Shown here: positions 37,581 through 50,763 of the stretch, piece by piece
How the letters are laid out: the number at the start of each line of letters is the position of its first letter
Numbering within the stretch: the stretch's first letter is position 1
Assembly: GCA_023333565.1 (NCBI GenBank)
Contig: JAJKFH010000921.1
Coordinates: 62,001 to 126,000, forward strand
DNA from: Puffinus mauretanicus
Taxonomy: Eukaryota; Chordata; Aves; Procellariiformes; Procellariidae
Length of the DNA: 64,000 bases
Reading direction: 5' to 3'
Made by a program: the position numbers and the translations under genes
The notes under the pieces: generated by a model
The model's database searches: none
What the model was told of the DNA's origin: nothing
Seen by the model: the letters and a program-made list of their open reading frames with translations, nothing else

Positions 37581-40500
37581 CCTATGGACCTGCAGGCTGC
37601 AGTTTAGGCGAGGTTTGCACCACGGGTGCTGGCTGCATCCCGTGTCGGGCTGTCAGCCGTCTCCTAAACTTCAGAGGGAGCTTAACTGGAAGAGAGGGGG
37701 GAGGGACGGGGGGGCAGCTCTGCTAAGATGCTGCTTGACAGATACTGCGTGGAAACAGATGCCACCGGCTGCAGATGTAATGAGATACATAAATACTGAG
37801 ACTTGCTCAAATAAACGCCGGCATCCGCCGTAAGGACGAGCTCGGGAGCCCCCGACATGGCGAACCGTGCGCCAGCAGCAAGCAGAGAGCAGATTCGGGG
37901 GGGTGGGGAGGAGAGGCCCTGCCTCTGCCGGAGCGTTTTATCCAGGAGGGTGGCACGTTAACGGTGCGCCATGTTCATCCCCTGCAGCGATGCCTGCGGC
38001 CAGCGCTGTGCCCGCAGCACCCAGCAGTGACCGTCCCTGCAGGGCTCCGGCGCAGGTGAAGGTCTGCCTGCCACCAGGTCTGCTTTTTGGGGTATTTTCT
38101 AAGTGCCTTAAAAGTGATGATACGCCCGGTCTACTTTGAGAACTGCCCTTTCATCCCAGCATAGCTCAATGCATGTTTTCACGTATGCTTTGATTTTAAA
38201 CCCCTCTGGAGTCTTGGGGATAGTAAAAAACCTGTGTCCTGGGAGGGACCTCGCTGAGCTGGGCGCAGGGACCGTGCCAAGGTGGCAGGAGGCTCCTCAG
38301 CGCATCTCGGGGAGCAAATAACCCAGGGAGCATTTACCGTGTGCAGGAATGAAGCCAGGCGTCTTTCCGACCATGGCCAAGGGAGCAGAACCACGACGAT
38401 CCCAGCGGGCGATGCACTCATCCTGCATGGCTTGCAGTGGTTCGGTGGGTGCAGGAGAGCAGAGGCAGAAGAAAACCCAAGGCCCCGACTCCACCGCAGT
38501 TGCTTCGCGAGGGTGCTGGTGTCCTCTGGGAGATGACGGTTGTGTTGTAGGTCCCCCCCAGTAACAGCCAGATTTTCCTCAGTGTTATCTTTACCCAGAG
38601 GATGGGTAGGGATGGGAGAGACCCACGGTCTTTGTTGTCCCCTCCCAGGGCCGTTCCTGCCTCTTATTTTGCTCCAACCTCAGCCCGGTCCATCCTCCAT
38701 TAAAACCAATGGCAAGAGTCTCCCTTTGATATAACGTCAGTCAGACCTGATTTTACATCCAGCAGTGCAATGAGTGATTTTCTTTTTTCCTTCCAGACCT
38801 CTCTGATCTTTTGCCACTCTCCTTTCAGCTTCCTCAGTCCCACAGCTTTTCTTGGAGTTTTGTTTTTTTTTTAATTTTTATCAGATTCTTGAAATGCATC
38901 TTTCTGTCTATTGATTTCACCTGACACCTAAAGGAAGGCAAAGCAGGAGGCTCAGCTAACTCCGGCCTCCTCACAGCCCATCAAAGCAAATTTAGAGCCT
39001 TGCTAGAGCTGCCAGGGCAGCACGGCCCCCGGGCAGAGACACCGGCCCCATAGGAGGGCACCTTCATCTCTTTAGGCAGCGTCTTCTAGTTTATATGTAC
39101 ATACACGCTACCGGTTACATCACGTTATCATCACTCTTGCCAGAGCATCCTTCTTTTCAGTCTCCTGTACACACTGTAATGGGACTTCTGGGCTCGAGGG
39201 TGGGGAAACGCAACCGCCTGTGATAGCGGGTTTTGATTTTTTTTTTTAGAAATTTCTGTTGCAGAGTCACTACTTAAAATGATCTGGAAGAAAAAGAGAA
39301 ATGGTGGCGGGAGGAGGAGAAGACAACTTGCTGGTGGCTGCAGTAGCACAGGGAGCAATGCACAGCGCTTCAGGGGCCATGAAGCTGCATCAAGCCGCGG
39401 TGCTTGCTGTGCCTCAGTTTCCCCATCCTCCTTGTTCAACAGCTTCATGCTGGAGAAGGCTCCATGTTTCCCCCGGGACTGCCAGCTGTGTTACATCCAC
39501 ACTCGTGCCCCGTCCTGGAGACAGAAATTCTGGCAGCATTTCTATAGAGAAGCGAGAGGTGAAATAAGCCCCCTCGGACAGTTAATTCTCCCTCTCTGCT
39601 CTCTTCTCCGTAACAGTCAGTGCTTGATGTACAGAAGGCAGCACACAAGTGCGAGAGGCCAAAAACGCCGTCAAGTGGGACTACAGGGCAGGAGAGTGCC
39701 AGCGCCCGTCTCGGTTACTGCTTGGTTTTTCGGGTGGTTGGTGGAGGGGGGGTTCCCCTCAAGCCTGGAACGCTGCTGGCTCCCCGAGATGAAAGGAATG
39801 TATTTTTTCTCCTCCTTCTCTTCCTGCTCCCATACACAAAGACCAGATAATTTTGCATGAACAAGCCAATTTCATTTTTAACCATGCTGTCGCTTCGTGG
39901 TGCAAAGGCAGGACTCGGGACGGGAGTTTGCTGGTGGGAGAGTGTCCGATCCTCCCCATGACCCCGTGTTAGGTTTCTGGGAGCAGATTTGGCCCTTCCT
40001 TGCCGGAAAGGCTCTTCCGTGGGATGCGAGGTCCCGCAGCTGACTGCGGAGCTGTCGGGCTCTTTCGGAAGGAGCAGCATTTCTTTGATACGGTTTTTCC
40101 TGCGATGACCTCTTCGGTGGCACTTCCTTAATAACAACACTGGCCATCACAAGAGACTTCCTTTCCCACCGCTCCAAGCCCCGGCCAAACCCTGGCCACT
40201 GAATCTGGAACAAAACCAAACTGCATTTGGTTTAAGCTGAGCAGGGCAAAAAGTAACGGAGGGCAGGTTTTTTCTTTGACGATTGCTCTGTGGTGTTTAT
40301 TATCGCACTGAGTGGCAGCTCACCTCGAGCCGTGGAAACATCCCGGTGAGCCTCCTCGGATTCTCTAATCCCAACATTTTTTGTGTGTATCCCACTGCTT
40401 GGACGTGTCGTTTAGACTTTTGGCTCAGATGGAGAAGGCACCTGGAGGCTGGAGCAAAGTGTCCCCCCCAGCCCAGGCTGTCCGGGGAAGGTGTCTTGGG

Positions 40501-40858
40501 GTGCGGGGTGGGGGTAAGCAATGCCCTTCTGCGTCTGCTGCGTCTCATAACCCCGCTGCAACTTGCAGGCTGTGTAAGGGAAGATCCCAAGAGCTAAACT
40601 CACAGCGCCTTCATGACTTTGTACCTTTGGGAGAGCCCAGCTCTGTGTAAAACAGGCTGTGCGAAACTCCGGCTTCACGTTTCTGCTTCATTCCCATCCT
40701 TTATCCAGCGGATGGGTCCCGGCCTGCGTGGCCTTTCGGGGCTGCGGCCAGGTCAGCGGGGACGCGGCCAAAGATAAGGGTAAACATCGGCGTGCCAGAG
40801 AAGGGGGCTCTGCAGCGGCAGCTCCTCCTTCACTGCTGCAAACGGGTGGGGAGAGCAC
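37581..40858. other. Intron 1 segment, nothing strong recognised
   Basis: Contains a possible minimal MIR match at 39406 and T-rich runs near 38860 and 39235. No exon supported. Confidence 0.6.
39406..39430 (+). mobile_element. Minimal MIR-like match
   Basis: TGTGCCTCAGTTTCCCCATC resembles the MIR core but the match is only about 20 bp, so chance or a different repeat is possible. Confidence 0.3.
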
Positions 40859-41400
40859 CATAGAGTCATTCAGGTTGGAAAAGACCCCTAAGATCATCGA
40901 GTCCAACCGTCAACCCAACACCCCCATGCCCACTACACCATGTCCCTAAGCGCCTCATCTACACGGCTTTTAGATACTTCCAGGGATGGTGACCCCACCA
41001 CTGCCCTGGGCAGCCTGTTCCAAGGCCTGACCACTCTTTCAGTGAAGAAATTTCTCCTCATGTCCAATCTAAACCTCCCCTGGCGCAACTTGAGGCCATT
41101 TCCTCTCGTCCTATCGCTGTTACTTGGGAGAAGAGACCAACCCCCACCTGGCTACAACCTCCTTTCAGGTAGTTGTAGAGCGCGATGAGGTCTCCCCTCA
41201 GCCTCCTCTTCTCCAGGCTGAACACCCCCAGTTCCCTCAGCCGCTCCCCATCAGACTTGTGCTCCAGGCCCTTCACCAGCTCCATTGCCCTCCTCTGGAC
41301 ACGCTCCAGCACCTCCATGTCCTCCTTGTAGTGAGGGGCCCAAGTGGCCCCACCAGTGCCCAGTACGGGGGCATACCAGCAGCATGTTGGAGGGGTCACG
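40859..41400 (-). mobile_element. CR1 LINE 3' fragment with C-terminal reverse-transcriptase ORF remnant
   Basis: Lies antisense to the gene, in intron 1. Read on the minus strand, 41405-41058 encodes a stretch typical of the CR1 ORF2 C-terminus (motifs such as [18 protein letters not shown] and LFSQV), followed by the CR1 3'UTR-type sequence ending at the TTCCAACCTGAATGACTC-like tail near 40860. It is 5'-truncated, as most avian CR1 copies are. The reading frame breaks after the recognisable part, so it is a dead copy. Confidence 0.93.
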
Positions 41401-44400
41401 AGCAATGTCCCGGGGCTGTCACTGCCATGCAGATGCCCCGGCTGCGGGTGTTCCTACATCTCAGGTCTTGGTTGACGGTGGGTTTGCACTTTCAGGCTAT
41501 ATCTCTGCCGTGTCTGCTGGGGTGCTTGCAGACCCGCTCTGCTCGCCCCTCCTGCACCGAGCGAAGCCGTGACTGCCCCGGGGACGGGCTGAGCGTGTGC
41601 CCACATCTCAGCCACCCTTTGCTGGTGCTGGGACCGGGACATCAGCATTTGGTGAGCAGGCGACTGATCTTTCCCCGCTGCTCATTTGCCTTGGGTTGTT
41701 CCCCGCTCCGGCACCGAGGAGCTGCATTGCTGCAAGCTGCAAACCCCTGTGCTGGGCCAAACCTGTTCTCCGCATCCTCCTCCTCCTCGGTTACGTTGCA
41801 ATTGCCGATTCAGGCAGTGCACAAACTCACTTTTCTGCTGCAGATGAGCTTGAGGTAGACCTGGCCGCGCAGTCGGATGGAGAAGGGTCTGCCAGACCCT
41901 GCAGCTGAGGCACGGGCTCCACCCAGGGCAGTGCCGACCCCGGCAGCACGGGGTGGGGGGACAACACCATCGATCCTCTCTACGGCATCAGGCTGGCACA
42001 CCTTCTTCTGGATGATGATTTCAAACCCTCTAGCCTGGACACCCGGCTCCGATAGGCTGATTATTTAAAAAAAGTCATACTAGGAGTGCCAGGGAGAAGG
42101 CACCCACCTTCTGGGGGGAAGAGGAGATGAGTCCTGCCCTTAGCAGATGCCTGGGGCAGGTTTTACTAGAGGCCAGCGAGCTCGTGGGGCTGATGGCTGT
42201 AATCACAGCAGCTTTATTTATCGCTCTGGGTTGCGATGGCGTGAGGCCTGGTGAGGAGCTGCCCTTATCTGCCGACTTCAGCCTCCCTCCGGGAGAGAGC
42301 CGGACTAGATTTATGTGGGAAAGCCTTGCAGCAAGTCCATCCACACTGCTTTTAATGCCTTGCACGCTGCGAAGGAGCCCAGGAGGTCCCGAGCAGGACA
42401 TGGCTTGGTCCAGCTGGGAGCAAAGCAGCAGGTGGACCTCACGCAGCAAGGTCACCTTCAGTTTTCTGGACCCAACACCAGGAGCAGCTCCTACCTCTGC
42501 GGGAAACACAGCGGCACGGGGCCGCCTACGTGAAACAGGCTGTCCCCTCCCAAAATCTCATTTCTGGAACAACTGGTGCTCGTTTTCTCGCTAATCACCA
42601 GCTTCTCGTGCTGCTTTGAGTTGGTGGGGCAGCAGCACAAGTCAGCTGAGGCAAAACAGCTGCCTTAGCCCATTTCCCATCCCCTGATGCAGCTGGGGGG
42701 GTACCCAGCGTGGGCTGGTGGCAACCACCACCAACACGCAGCATTGCATCCATTCCTCCAAGCTGGATTTCCCGAAAGACTCAACCCTTGGGTGCCCACT
42801 CTTGTAAGGAGGGAGCCCGATACGTTGTCCTGGTTTCTTGACATAAAGTGAGGCTTCTTCCCCGGAGCCGGGCTCTTGCTCAGAACAGGGACTGGCGATC
42901 AGGCGGTGTCTCTGTGGACTCTGATCTCCGGGGCTGAGCCAACACCCTGCTTGCCCTGGGAAACTTAAAGTCAAGCTTTTTAAAGGCATCGTTGTACCAT
43001 CAATGAAGAGCTATAAAAGCCATAATAAATGTGACACCAAAGATCAGCTCCCACACCAGCAGTGTCTGAGGGTTGGGAGACTGTTGCTGGGACATCCCTA
43101 CGTGACCCCAGCACTAAAGTGCCCATGTCCAGGACCTGCACACCGGGGTGCACCAGGAAAGCCCAGAGCAGCACCGCGTGCGTCACTGGGACCTGTAAGC
43201 AGCTGGTGCTCAGCCCTTGCACAGCACCACCCCCAGCCCGGCCCTCCGAGGCTGCGCCTCTCCCACCTGGCCGGGTGCTGGAGGGTTTGCTGCAGCGGCT
43301 CGGGGGGAAGACAAATCCGAACCGTTGCATTACCGAAGTGAAGTTCCGCAAAGCCCATTGGGGTGGGGAAGGGGCCACAACCCCCCTGCGAGCAGCAGCC
43401 CGTGAGCTGCCTCCGGGGACTTCGGCTGGACACAGGAACGGCCGTCTCGGACACGGCTGCTGGGAAGAAAGTACGGACCTGGAAAAGGCCAGATATGAAT
43501 ATGCATGCATAGCCGAAATGCTCCCTTTGAGGAAAGTCTTCCTCCCCTATTAAGCAATTAAATAAAGCCCCAAGCTCTACTAAAATTAAAATAACAGAAT
43601 CCATTTATTCTGGCAGGGCCCACTGGTGGCTGCTCTTGCCAAAAACATTTTTGTGGTTCTTGTCTTTTCAAGTGGCTCTTTTGCAATAAAACCCAGATGC
43701 CATTAGTCCAGGGAGGCCTCCAGGCAACTGTTTACGTCCATGAAAGATGCCCTTTGTAATTAATTAATCTCCCAAAAGCTGTGGTAGCACATTCCCCGTG
43801 GCTCCTGGCGTGTCCCTGCCCGCCGGCCCTGGCAGCGGAGGTGCGGGCTCATTCCTGGGCGCTGAAGAAAGCTTTTGTGTTGCAGCCTCGCCACGAAAGG
43901 GGTTAATCTCCTCCTTGGGAAGACACAGCGGAGATTTCAACACTTACCAAAACACAAACAGAAGTCAGCTCGCCTTCCCGCTGCCCTCGCCCCGCTGCCG
44001 GTTCAGCGGCTCCTGCTCTTGCTCAACGGCAAATTGCAGTTGCAGGAGGCTCTTATGGGGCAGGGATCGGCCGGGGACCGGCAGGCAGCGGGGAAGGGGG
44101 GGCACAACCTGGTTCCTGCGCTCTGTTGGGGGTTCAGGTGCTTCCAAATGATTCAGTCGTTGCAGGGTTTCCAAAGCGGAGGGCAGCTTCACACCACCTG
44201 AGAAATGTGGGCTTGGTGCACAGGGGAGGAAAAGGTGATTCATGAGACTGCCCTGAGCAAAAAACCATACGAAGCGCTGCAGTGGGCCGGAGCAAAGAGC
44301 CGTCCAGCCCGGTACCTTCTTCCAGATGGTGGCTGGTGTCAGGTATCTACAGAAGAATGTGCGAAAGCTGGTGGGTTGCAGGGCTCCTCCTGTGATCTCC

Positions 44401-46042
44401 TCCCAGCTGAGGGCAATCGGGGCTGGGGACTCCCTACGGCTGAAGTGGCTCTGGGACTCTGCCATTTCATTGCCACCAACTCGTTTCATCCACCATGAAT
44501 TTGACCAGTCTGTTTCTGCATCATTTACACTTTCTGCCTTTGCAGCATCAGGTGATGGCAGACCCCACTGCAGAATTATGTGTCTGCTTGGCAAAGGCCG
44601 TCCTCGTGCTGGTTTTCAACCCGCTCCATCCTTAGTGTCAGCAGCGATTCCCTTTATCTCTTCACATGCTTCAGGATGTGCGAGAGCTCTCTCATACCCC
44701 TCAGCTTGTTTCTTCTCCAGCCTGAATGTCCTAATTCAGGGAGTTTCCCCCGAACAGAAACCCTCAGCAAAGACCAGCAAACATTTGGCTTCTCTAGGAT
44801 CATATCTTTGCTCAGCCTCGCTGTAATGTGGTTGCAAATAGAATTGCTTTAGGAAGGGTCAATCCTCCCTGCCTCATTTGTAACGTAACGACTCAGCCTG
44901 GGGTTTGGTTGTTATTGGTGTTTTTAGCTGTTGTTGGCTTTTCATTGTTGCTTTTTTGATAGATGAGTTTAATTTTGCTGGCATATTGCACAGGGTTGCA
45001 AGCCAGATGTTGCTGCTGCAAGACGGTAACGGTAACGCAGGCAGGGAGCAGTTCATCACGGCACGTGGGTGTCGCAACCGCGGCGAGGTCAAAGACGAGG
45101 GGTCAGGGTGTGGGGGGGATGCCGGTCCCTGCTCCTCGGGACCCGGGGCCGCAGTTGCCATGAGAACTGCTGGTGGCACGGCGGTGAACCTCGCCGGCGC
45201 TGCAGCCACCTCCCATCCATCTCCCATTCCCTCCGGGAAGGACCGGACCGTTGGAAGGAGACCAAGCTGCGGAGAGGAAAACTCTGCTGAGAGCCTAGGA
45301 GGAGGGATGGGTTTGTGTCACCGAATGATGATGGTGTGAATCACGGGTGTTTTGCAGATGCTGGCTCCTGCCCGGGGGCGATACACGGGGTGATGCCAAT
45401 GCAAGGGGATGGGATGCGGTGTGGCAGGCGAGGGGGAGCAAGGAGAGGAGCTGGGAGCGCCCAGGAGCAGACAAACGGCCGCTCATACGGCTCCTGCACC
45501 TTCCTGGCTTGCCTTGTTTAACACGGAGGAGCTCAGGTTATCCTCTGGCCAAATCCTGCGGTCCTGTAGCAAATCAGACCCAACGCCTGGCCCAGGAGGG
45601 CTTTGAACTCTCAAGGGGACCATGGAGCAGGATGGACCCTGGCCCGAGCCCCCGTCCCGCTCCCCGCTGGGAGAGCTTCCCGAAGCAGCCTGCGTGTAGG
45701 ATTTCTCTGGGTGGAAGAAGGAAATCGCTGAGGTCAGGGGGCTGATACTGCACATTTTTATGTGACATCAGCTTGCTGCCACCTTGAAAATACCAAAAGA
45801 TAGAGTCTTACATCCTGGCCCTTGAAAATCCCTTGTGCCCTGCAGGAAGGGAGTGTTGTTACTCCAGAAATTCACTGTTATTCCAGGGAATTTAAGCCAA
45901 TGTGCAGGAAACCCCAGTGTGGGCAGGGAGGAATTTAAAGGGATAGGACATTAGGGTTGTAGAGATGTGCTCTGTTCTTGCAGTGCCACTGCAAGAAGGG
46001 AGGTGGGAAGCCCCTCAAGAAGCCCCTTAGAGGCCTTGAATA
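41401..46042. other. Intron 1 segment, no exon recognised
   Basis: Mixed to GC-rich DNA after the CR1 copy. Open frames here lack domains and do not sit between convincing splice sites. The end of the segment leads directly into the 35-bp array. Confidence 0.6.
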
Positions 46043-46252
46043 GGCAAAGTAGGTTTAGGTCTAATTCTAGGTAAACAGGCAAAATAGGTTTAGGTCTAAT
46101 TCTAGGTAAACAGGCAAAATAGGTTTAGGTCTAATTCTAGGTAAACAGGCAAAATAGGTTTAGGTCTAATTCTAGGTAAACAGGCAAAATAGGTTTAGGT
46201 CTAATTCTAGGTAAACAGGCAAAATAGGTTTAGGTCTAATTCTAGGTAAACA
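46043..46252. repeat. Six perfect or near-perfect copies of a 35-bp unit before exon 2
   Basis: Units start at 46043, 46078, 46113, 46148, 46183 and 46218. Copies 2-6 appear identical; copy 1 differs by one base (GCAAAGTAGG for GCAAAATAGG). Each contains GGTCTAATTCTAGGTAAACA. The array ends 222 bp before exon 2. Near identity implies recent expansion or homogenisation. Confidence 0.98.
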
Positions 46253-46474
46253 GGCAGCCAAAGGAAGTGGGAATCAGGAGTGTGTTTAGATGCTTTGCTG
46301 AATCAGAGCTCCTGACCATCCACCAAGGAGGAAAGCAACTGGGCTGGAGGCGTGAGGCTCAGGAGCATCCTGCCCTGGTACTGGGACATCCCCGGCGCGC
46401 TGCCTGCGCTCAGCTCTCCCCCCCCCGCCCAGGGGCCTTCGGCACTAACGTGTCCCCCTCTCCTCCTCTCTCAG

Positions 46475-47093
46475 GGACCTCATGCCCAGGACCCTGGAGG
46501 GGCAGATCACCATGGAGAAGACCCCCAGCTACTTCGTCACCAAGGAGGCCCCAGCCCGCATCTCCTCCATGTCCAGGGGCACAAAGCTCATCGTGGTGGT
46601 GCGGGACCCCGTGACCAGAGCCATCTCGGACTACACCCAGACACTCTCCAAGAAGCCCGATATCCCCACCTTTGAGAGCCTGACCTTCAAAAACAGGACT
46701 ACGGGCCTGATCGACACCTCGTGGAGCGCCATCCAGATTGGCATCTACGCCAAGCACCTGGAGAACTGGCTCCTCTACTTCCCCATCGGGCAGATCCTCT
46801 TCGTCAGCGGGGAGAGGCTGATCAGCGACCCCGCGGGGGAGCTGGGCAGGGTCCAGGACTTTCTGGGCCTCAAGAGGATCATCACCGACAAACACTTCTA
46901 CTTCAACAAAACCAAGGGGTTCCCGTGCCTGAAGAAGGCGGAAGGCAGCAGCAAACCCCACTGCCTGGGGAAGACGAAAGGCAGGACCCACCCCGACATA
47001 GACCAGGAGGTGGTGCAGAGACTGCGGGACTTCTACCGGCCCTTCAACATGAAGTTCTACCAGATGACGGGGCAGGACTTCGGCTGGGACTGA
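46475..47093 (+). CDS. HS3ST3A1: Heparan sulfate glucosamine 3-O-sulfotransferase 3A1, coding exon 2 (residues 191-396 and stop)
   Basis: Completes the sulfotransferase domain. The first base finishes Arg191, so the exon 1 and exon 2 phases agree and the spliced protein is 396 residues (the human protein is 406; its extra length is in the stem). Visible: EKTPSY at 205-210 with K206; [14 protein letters not shown] at 231-244 with R234 and S242, the usual 3'-phosphate contacts; N-glycosylation sequons at N264 and N335; a cysteine pair C342 and C354 expected to form the family disulfide; KGRTH at 359-363 with K359 and R361, which correspond to substrate-contacting residues in the human enzyme. 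The C-terminus ends GWD, one residue shorter than human as I recall it. No frameshift or internal stop. This exon alone cannot separate 3A1 from 3B1, because their catalytic domains are nearly identical in mammals; exon 1 decides that. Confidence 0.97.
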
Positions 47094-48610
47094 GGCTGAA
47101 AAAAATAATTTAAGAAAAGGAAAATATAATATAATATATATTTTTTTTACATATCAGTAGAGAGGGGGGAAATACAGAAAAAAAAATAATAGTTGTGCTG
47201 AAACATGGTTTGTTCTGATTTTTTTTTTCGTTTGACACTGCTTTGTTTTCTTTCTTCTCTGAGATGGGGTGATGTGTCCGACCAGAAAAGGAGGCTGTGA
47301 ACAGCAACCCGGTCCTATTGACATCGCCTGCAGCTTGGCTGCTTCCTTCCATGGCCCCAAGGTTTAGCACTGTCTCTGTAAGAAGAAAGCAGGTGCAAGG
47401 TGTCCTCAGGTCCACCTCCAGAAGGGACAGGGGTGCTTGGGGGAGCTCAGAGCCCTCCTGGAAGGTCAGCCTATGGGCAAATGCCCTTTTAGACCAGACC
47501 TCATCACTTTTGACAATGAAACAGAAGAGCCTTAATATATAATTTGGCTTTCAAAACCTTACCTTAGGGGATTTTCTTATTGCATGAAACCTTTGGTGAA
47601 ATTTTTTTAATTTATGCAATTTTTGTTTGACTCTTGCCCCCCCCAAATCAAGCTCTTTTCATCAACCAAACTTATTTTTCATCCCATAGAAGCCAAAACC
47701 AATATTCCTTTGTTTTGTTTTGAGACAAAACAATTTTGGTAGCCAAAAGTGAAAGAAAACAAATGATTCTTTTGACTCTATGATGAAAATTGCCAGGTAG
47801 TCAAAAGGCCTCATTCACAGGAGTTGGCTCTAAACCAGTGTTCCCCATTGCCAGCAACGCGCACCCCTTTTGCTATGCGCTTTTCCCAGGAGTCCCATCG
47901 GAAGGGATTTGGGTGATGGCCAAGGAAGGTCCACACTGCTGATGGTACACCTATCTTGACGGTGATGGAGGACCCACCATCCCACCACGCGTATGCAGGA
48001 AGCAAGTTCACAGTGTCTGGTGGATGCTAGTTAAGCCATAATGAAGAATGTTTTAAGTTGGGGCAGTCTTAAAAGAAAAACAGCGGAGAAAGGGTTGTTT
48101 GGGAAAAAAATGAACAAAAATCATGTGCAGAAAGGGGAGAGAATGAGGAGAAGTTTTCTTGTCCTTTCCTAAAGGAGAACCGAGGGGGAAGCAGGAACAA
48201 GAGCATTGGTTCTGCAGGGCTTTAAAAATTGTCAGGCAAAATGAATCTCCTGTTTGCAACATCTAGGAGCTTTAAATTCTTTGCTTTGATCCTTATCACC
48301 TTTTTTGGCTGGTAGAAATGTCTCAGAGACAAAAATCTATTAGCGAAGCAGGATCTTGTATTACCATGGGCTCATTTATCTGCTGGCTCTTATCTTCAGC
48401 ATCTTCTGGACTATAGGAGTACCTAATTATCACTTGCTGTATAAACACAACACGATGATGCTCCCTCTCCCGAGTCTAACTTTAAAAAGCCCCTGATGGG
48501 ATAAAACAAAGTGGGGGATCACCTGGTAATCTGGTTAAGAAGCAGCCTGGGGACCAAGCTCGCTGGCTGCCTGCACGCCGGCCAAGATCTTAATAAAATC
48601 ACAGCAGAGC
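47094..48610 (+). other. HS3ST3A1: Probable 3'UTR of HS3ST3A1
   Basis: Follows the TGA at 47091-47093. It begins with an A- and T-rich stretch (47098-47240, including an AT dinucleotide-rich run at 47121-47148) and has no open frame of interest. The first clear AATAAA on this strand is at 48592-48597; further candidates lie at 49842-49847 and 50503-50508. The end is uncertain and longer or shorter forms are possible. Confidence 0.4.
48592..48597 (+). terminator. Candidate polyadenylation signal AATAAA
   Basis: First canonical hexamer downstream of the stop codon, giving a 3'UTR of about 1.5 kb. No strong GU-rich downstream element is obvious, so this is one candidate among several (the next canonical hexamer is at 49842). 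Confidence 0.25.
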
Positions 48611-50763
48611 AGAGATTTCAAGGAGTCCAAAGAGAATTGTATCTGAAATTAAAATTTAACCCAGGAGGGAGTCATCTCCTCCTTGGGCTGTCCTGCTGGA
48701 CAGGTTAGGAAAACAGCTTGGTACCTGCTCAACTTCATGGCAGCAAGTTCCACTGAGGGGTTGAGCCACATCCCCTCCTGGCTGCCCTGAGCCTCCCCCT
48801 TCCTACCCATCCCTAGGTGCCTCCCTGAGGATGCGGAGTCCTGGGACCTTCCTATCCCCTGAAGACAAAAACCCACATGGTTTTGCATGCAAGGCCCATT
48901 TCCCAAGGTAATTAAAATAACGTCATTAGCGTTGTGAAGCCCCAGGACCTTCTCCCACCGTTGCTGCCCCAAAGCCTTACCTGAGCTCAGGTTTCTGTGC
49001 CCCGGCTGGTGGAGCGGTGGTGATGGGTGGTGGCACCAAAGCCGGGCTGTGCTCAGCAGTCTGTCCTGCCATGGCACGGCTCGGTGCCACCCTTGCTGCC
49101 TCCACTGATACCTTCACCCCCTTCCCACCTTTCTTGTTCCAGCGTGTCCCATTTTAAGCCCCTTTTTGGCAATGTCCTGTGCCACACCTGCGCAAACGTT
49201 TTACGTAACTGCCTTCTGCAAACCCCTTACAGCAGAAAGGCAGATGGGGGTTCACAGAGACCCCCAACAGCCCTTTCTCTTACCTGCCTCCCTTCAGCCC
49301 CTCAATGTTCATGCAAGAGATGACATGAGGAAATCAGAGACGGTCAAGCAGGTTTGGCTTCACGGGGTCATGGTCCCTCCCAGCACCTCTGCGGTTCATT
49401 GCTGGAGCTCAAAGCTCCCAAATCAGAAGTTGGAAGAGTGTTGGGCTCTTGGTAATGGTCTCCCCTAAGTGCCACTGGAGATGGGGGGAGCAATCTGCTC
49501 TCTGCCCATGCCGGCCAGATCAAGGGCAAATGGGCTTAAGGTGTAGCCAAAAGGATGGGGATTAATTATTGGGAAAACCTTTCTAACAGCAAGGCTTGTT
49601 GGGGCAGGAATGGGAGATGGCCACCATCCCTCCCGCACTGTGCTTTTCCATCCAAGTGCAAAAGCCAAGCTGGCGGCGAGGACAAGGCGTCACTCGCTCA
49701 CGGGCACGACCGAACAGTGCCAGCACTACCGAGGCAGAAAATCTGAGGTTTTCCAAGCTGAAAAGAAGATTTAAGCATGTAGTTTCTTTGGTAATTCAAG
49801 GAGACTTAAGGTTGGGCTAATCTATACATGCCTTTGACAAGAATAAATATCACTTAAGAGTATGATTTAAAAAAATCAATATAATTATATTGCTATTGTC
49901 TCATACGGTCACATTTAGACTAGTATAAAGCAGCTTTATAGCGCTACAGATTGTTCTCCCCATACTGAACTAGCTATAGCAATATAAAGCACGTTCATAC
50001 AAATGAGTTTCTCCAACTGCCACCAAATCACCGTCATTAAATCAGTAGAGCTTTGGTGGGTACACAAGCCGAGCTATCATACGTGCCTTTCAAAAACTCT
50101 TCCCAGCACACTGAACTCAGCTGCATAGCCATACTTTCCCAAAAATGCTTGAATGCTTTATTTCCACTAATTTCTGAGGGTCTGAATCCCTCGACGCACA
50201 CCTAGTAAAACTATTTAGGGATCTGACACTGTAATTGATTTTTTTGGTCTGGGCCCTAAGTATTTTTGAAAATCCCCCCATGTATGAACAATGGCTTTTA
50301 AAAAGAGGTCATACAATCAAATTGCTTTGAACTCTAATAACATTTAAGCCTCTAAACTCTTTAGGCTTATTTTAAAATCCAGCCGTGAAGTTTAGATTAT
50401 TTTAACCTAAGAAGAATTGGAAGTAAACTATTGAAAACTGCACCCCTCCTAGGCCTACAGTATTGAGCGTGTGTATTAGGAGGGGAAAGCAAAAGTAGCT
50501 ATAAATAAAAAAGAAAGTGACCTATAGAGTTTGATTATTTTTTTTTTCAAAGCAGGAAAATCAATACATTAACGATGAGAAACTAATTAGGTGTATTAAA
50601 ATTCTTCTGGTTTCAATAATCAAATGTGCCATTAGGCACTGATGAAGCTTAGGTTTCTATGCCATGCGACATTTAGATTTTAGGACATTTGTTTTAAAAC
50701 AGAAAAAAAAAAAAACCTTTATAAAGCATCCTATCAAGTGCCAAATTCATCATAAAGAAGACA
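48611..50763. other. Downstream DNA, AT-rich from 49800, no gene recognised
   Basis: From about 49840 to 50640 the DNA is AT-rich with paired words such as AGCTTTATAGCGCTAC and CTAGCTATAGCAATATAAAG (49930-49990) and GGGCCCTAAGTATTTTTGAA (50251-50270). These recall old amniote dispersed repeats, but I cannot name or delimit them. Confidence 0.5.

Noticed and set aside
41124..41858. 244-codon plus-strand frame
   Set aside because: Begins inside the antisense strand of the CR1 ORF2 remnant and is a shadow of it.
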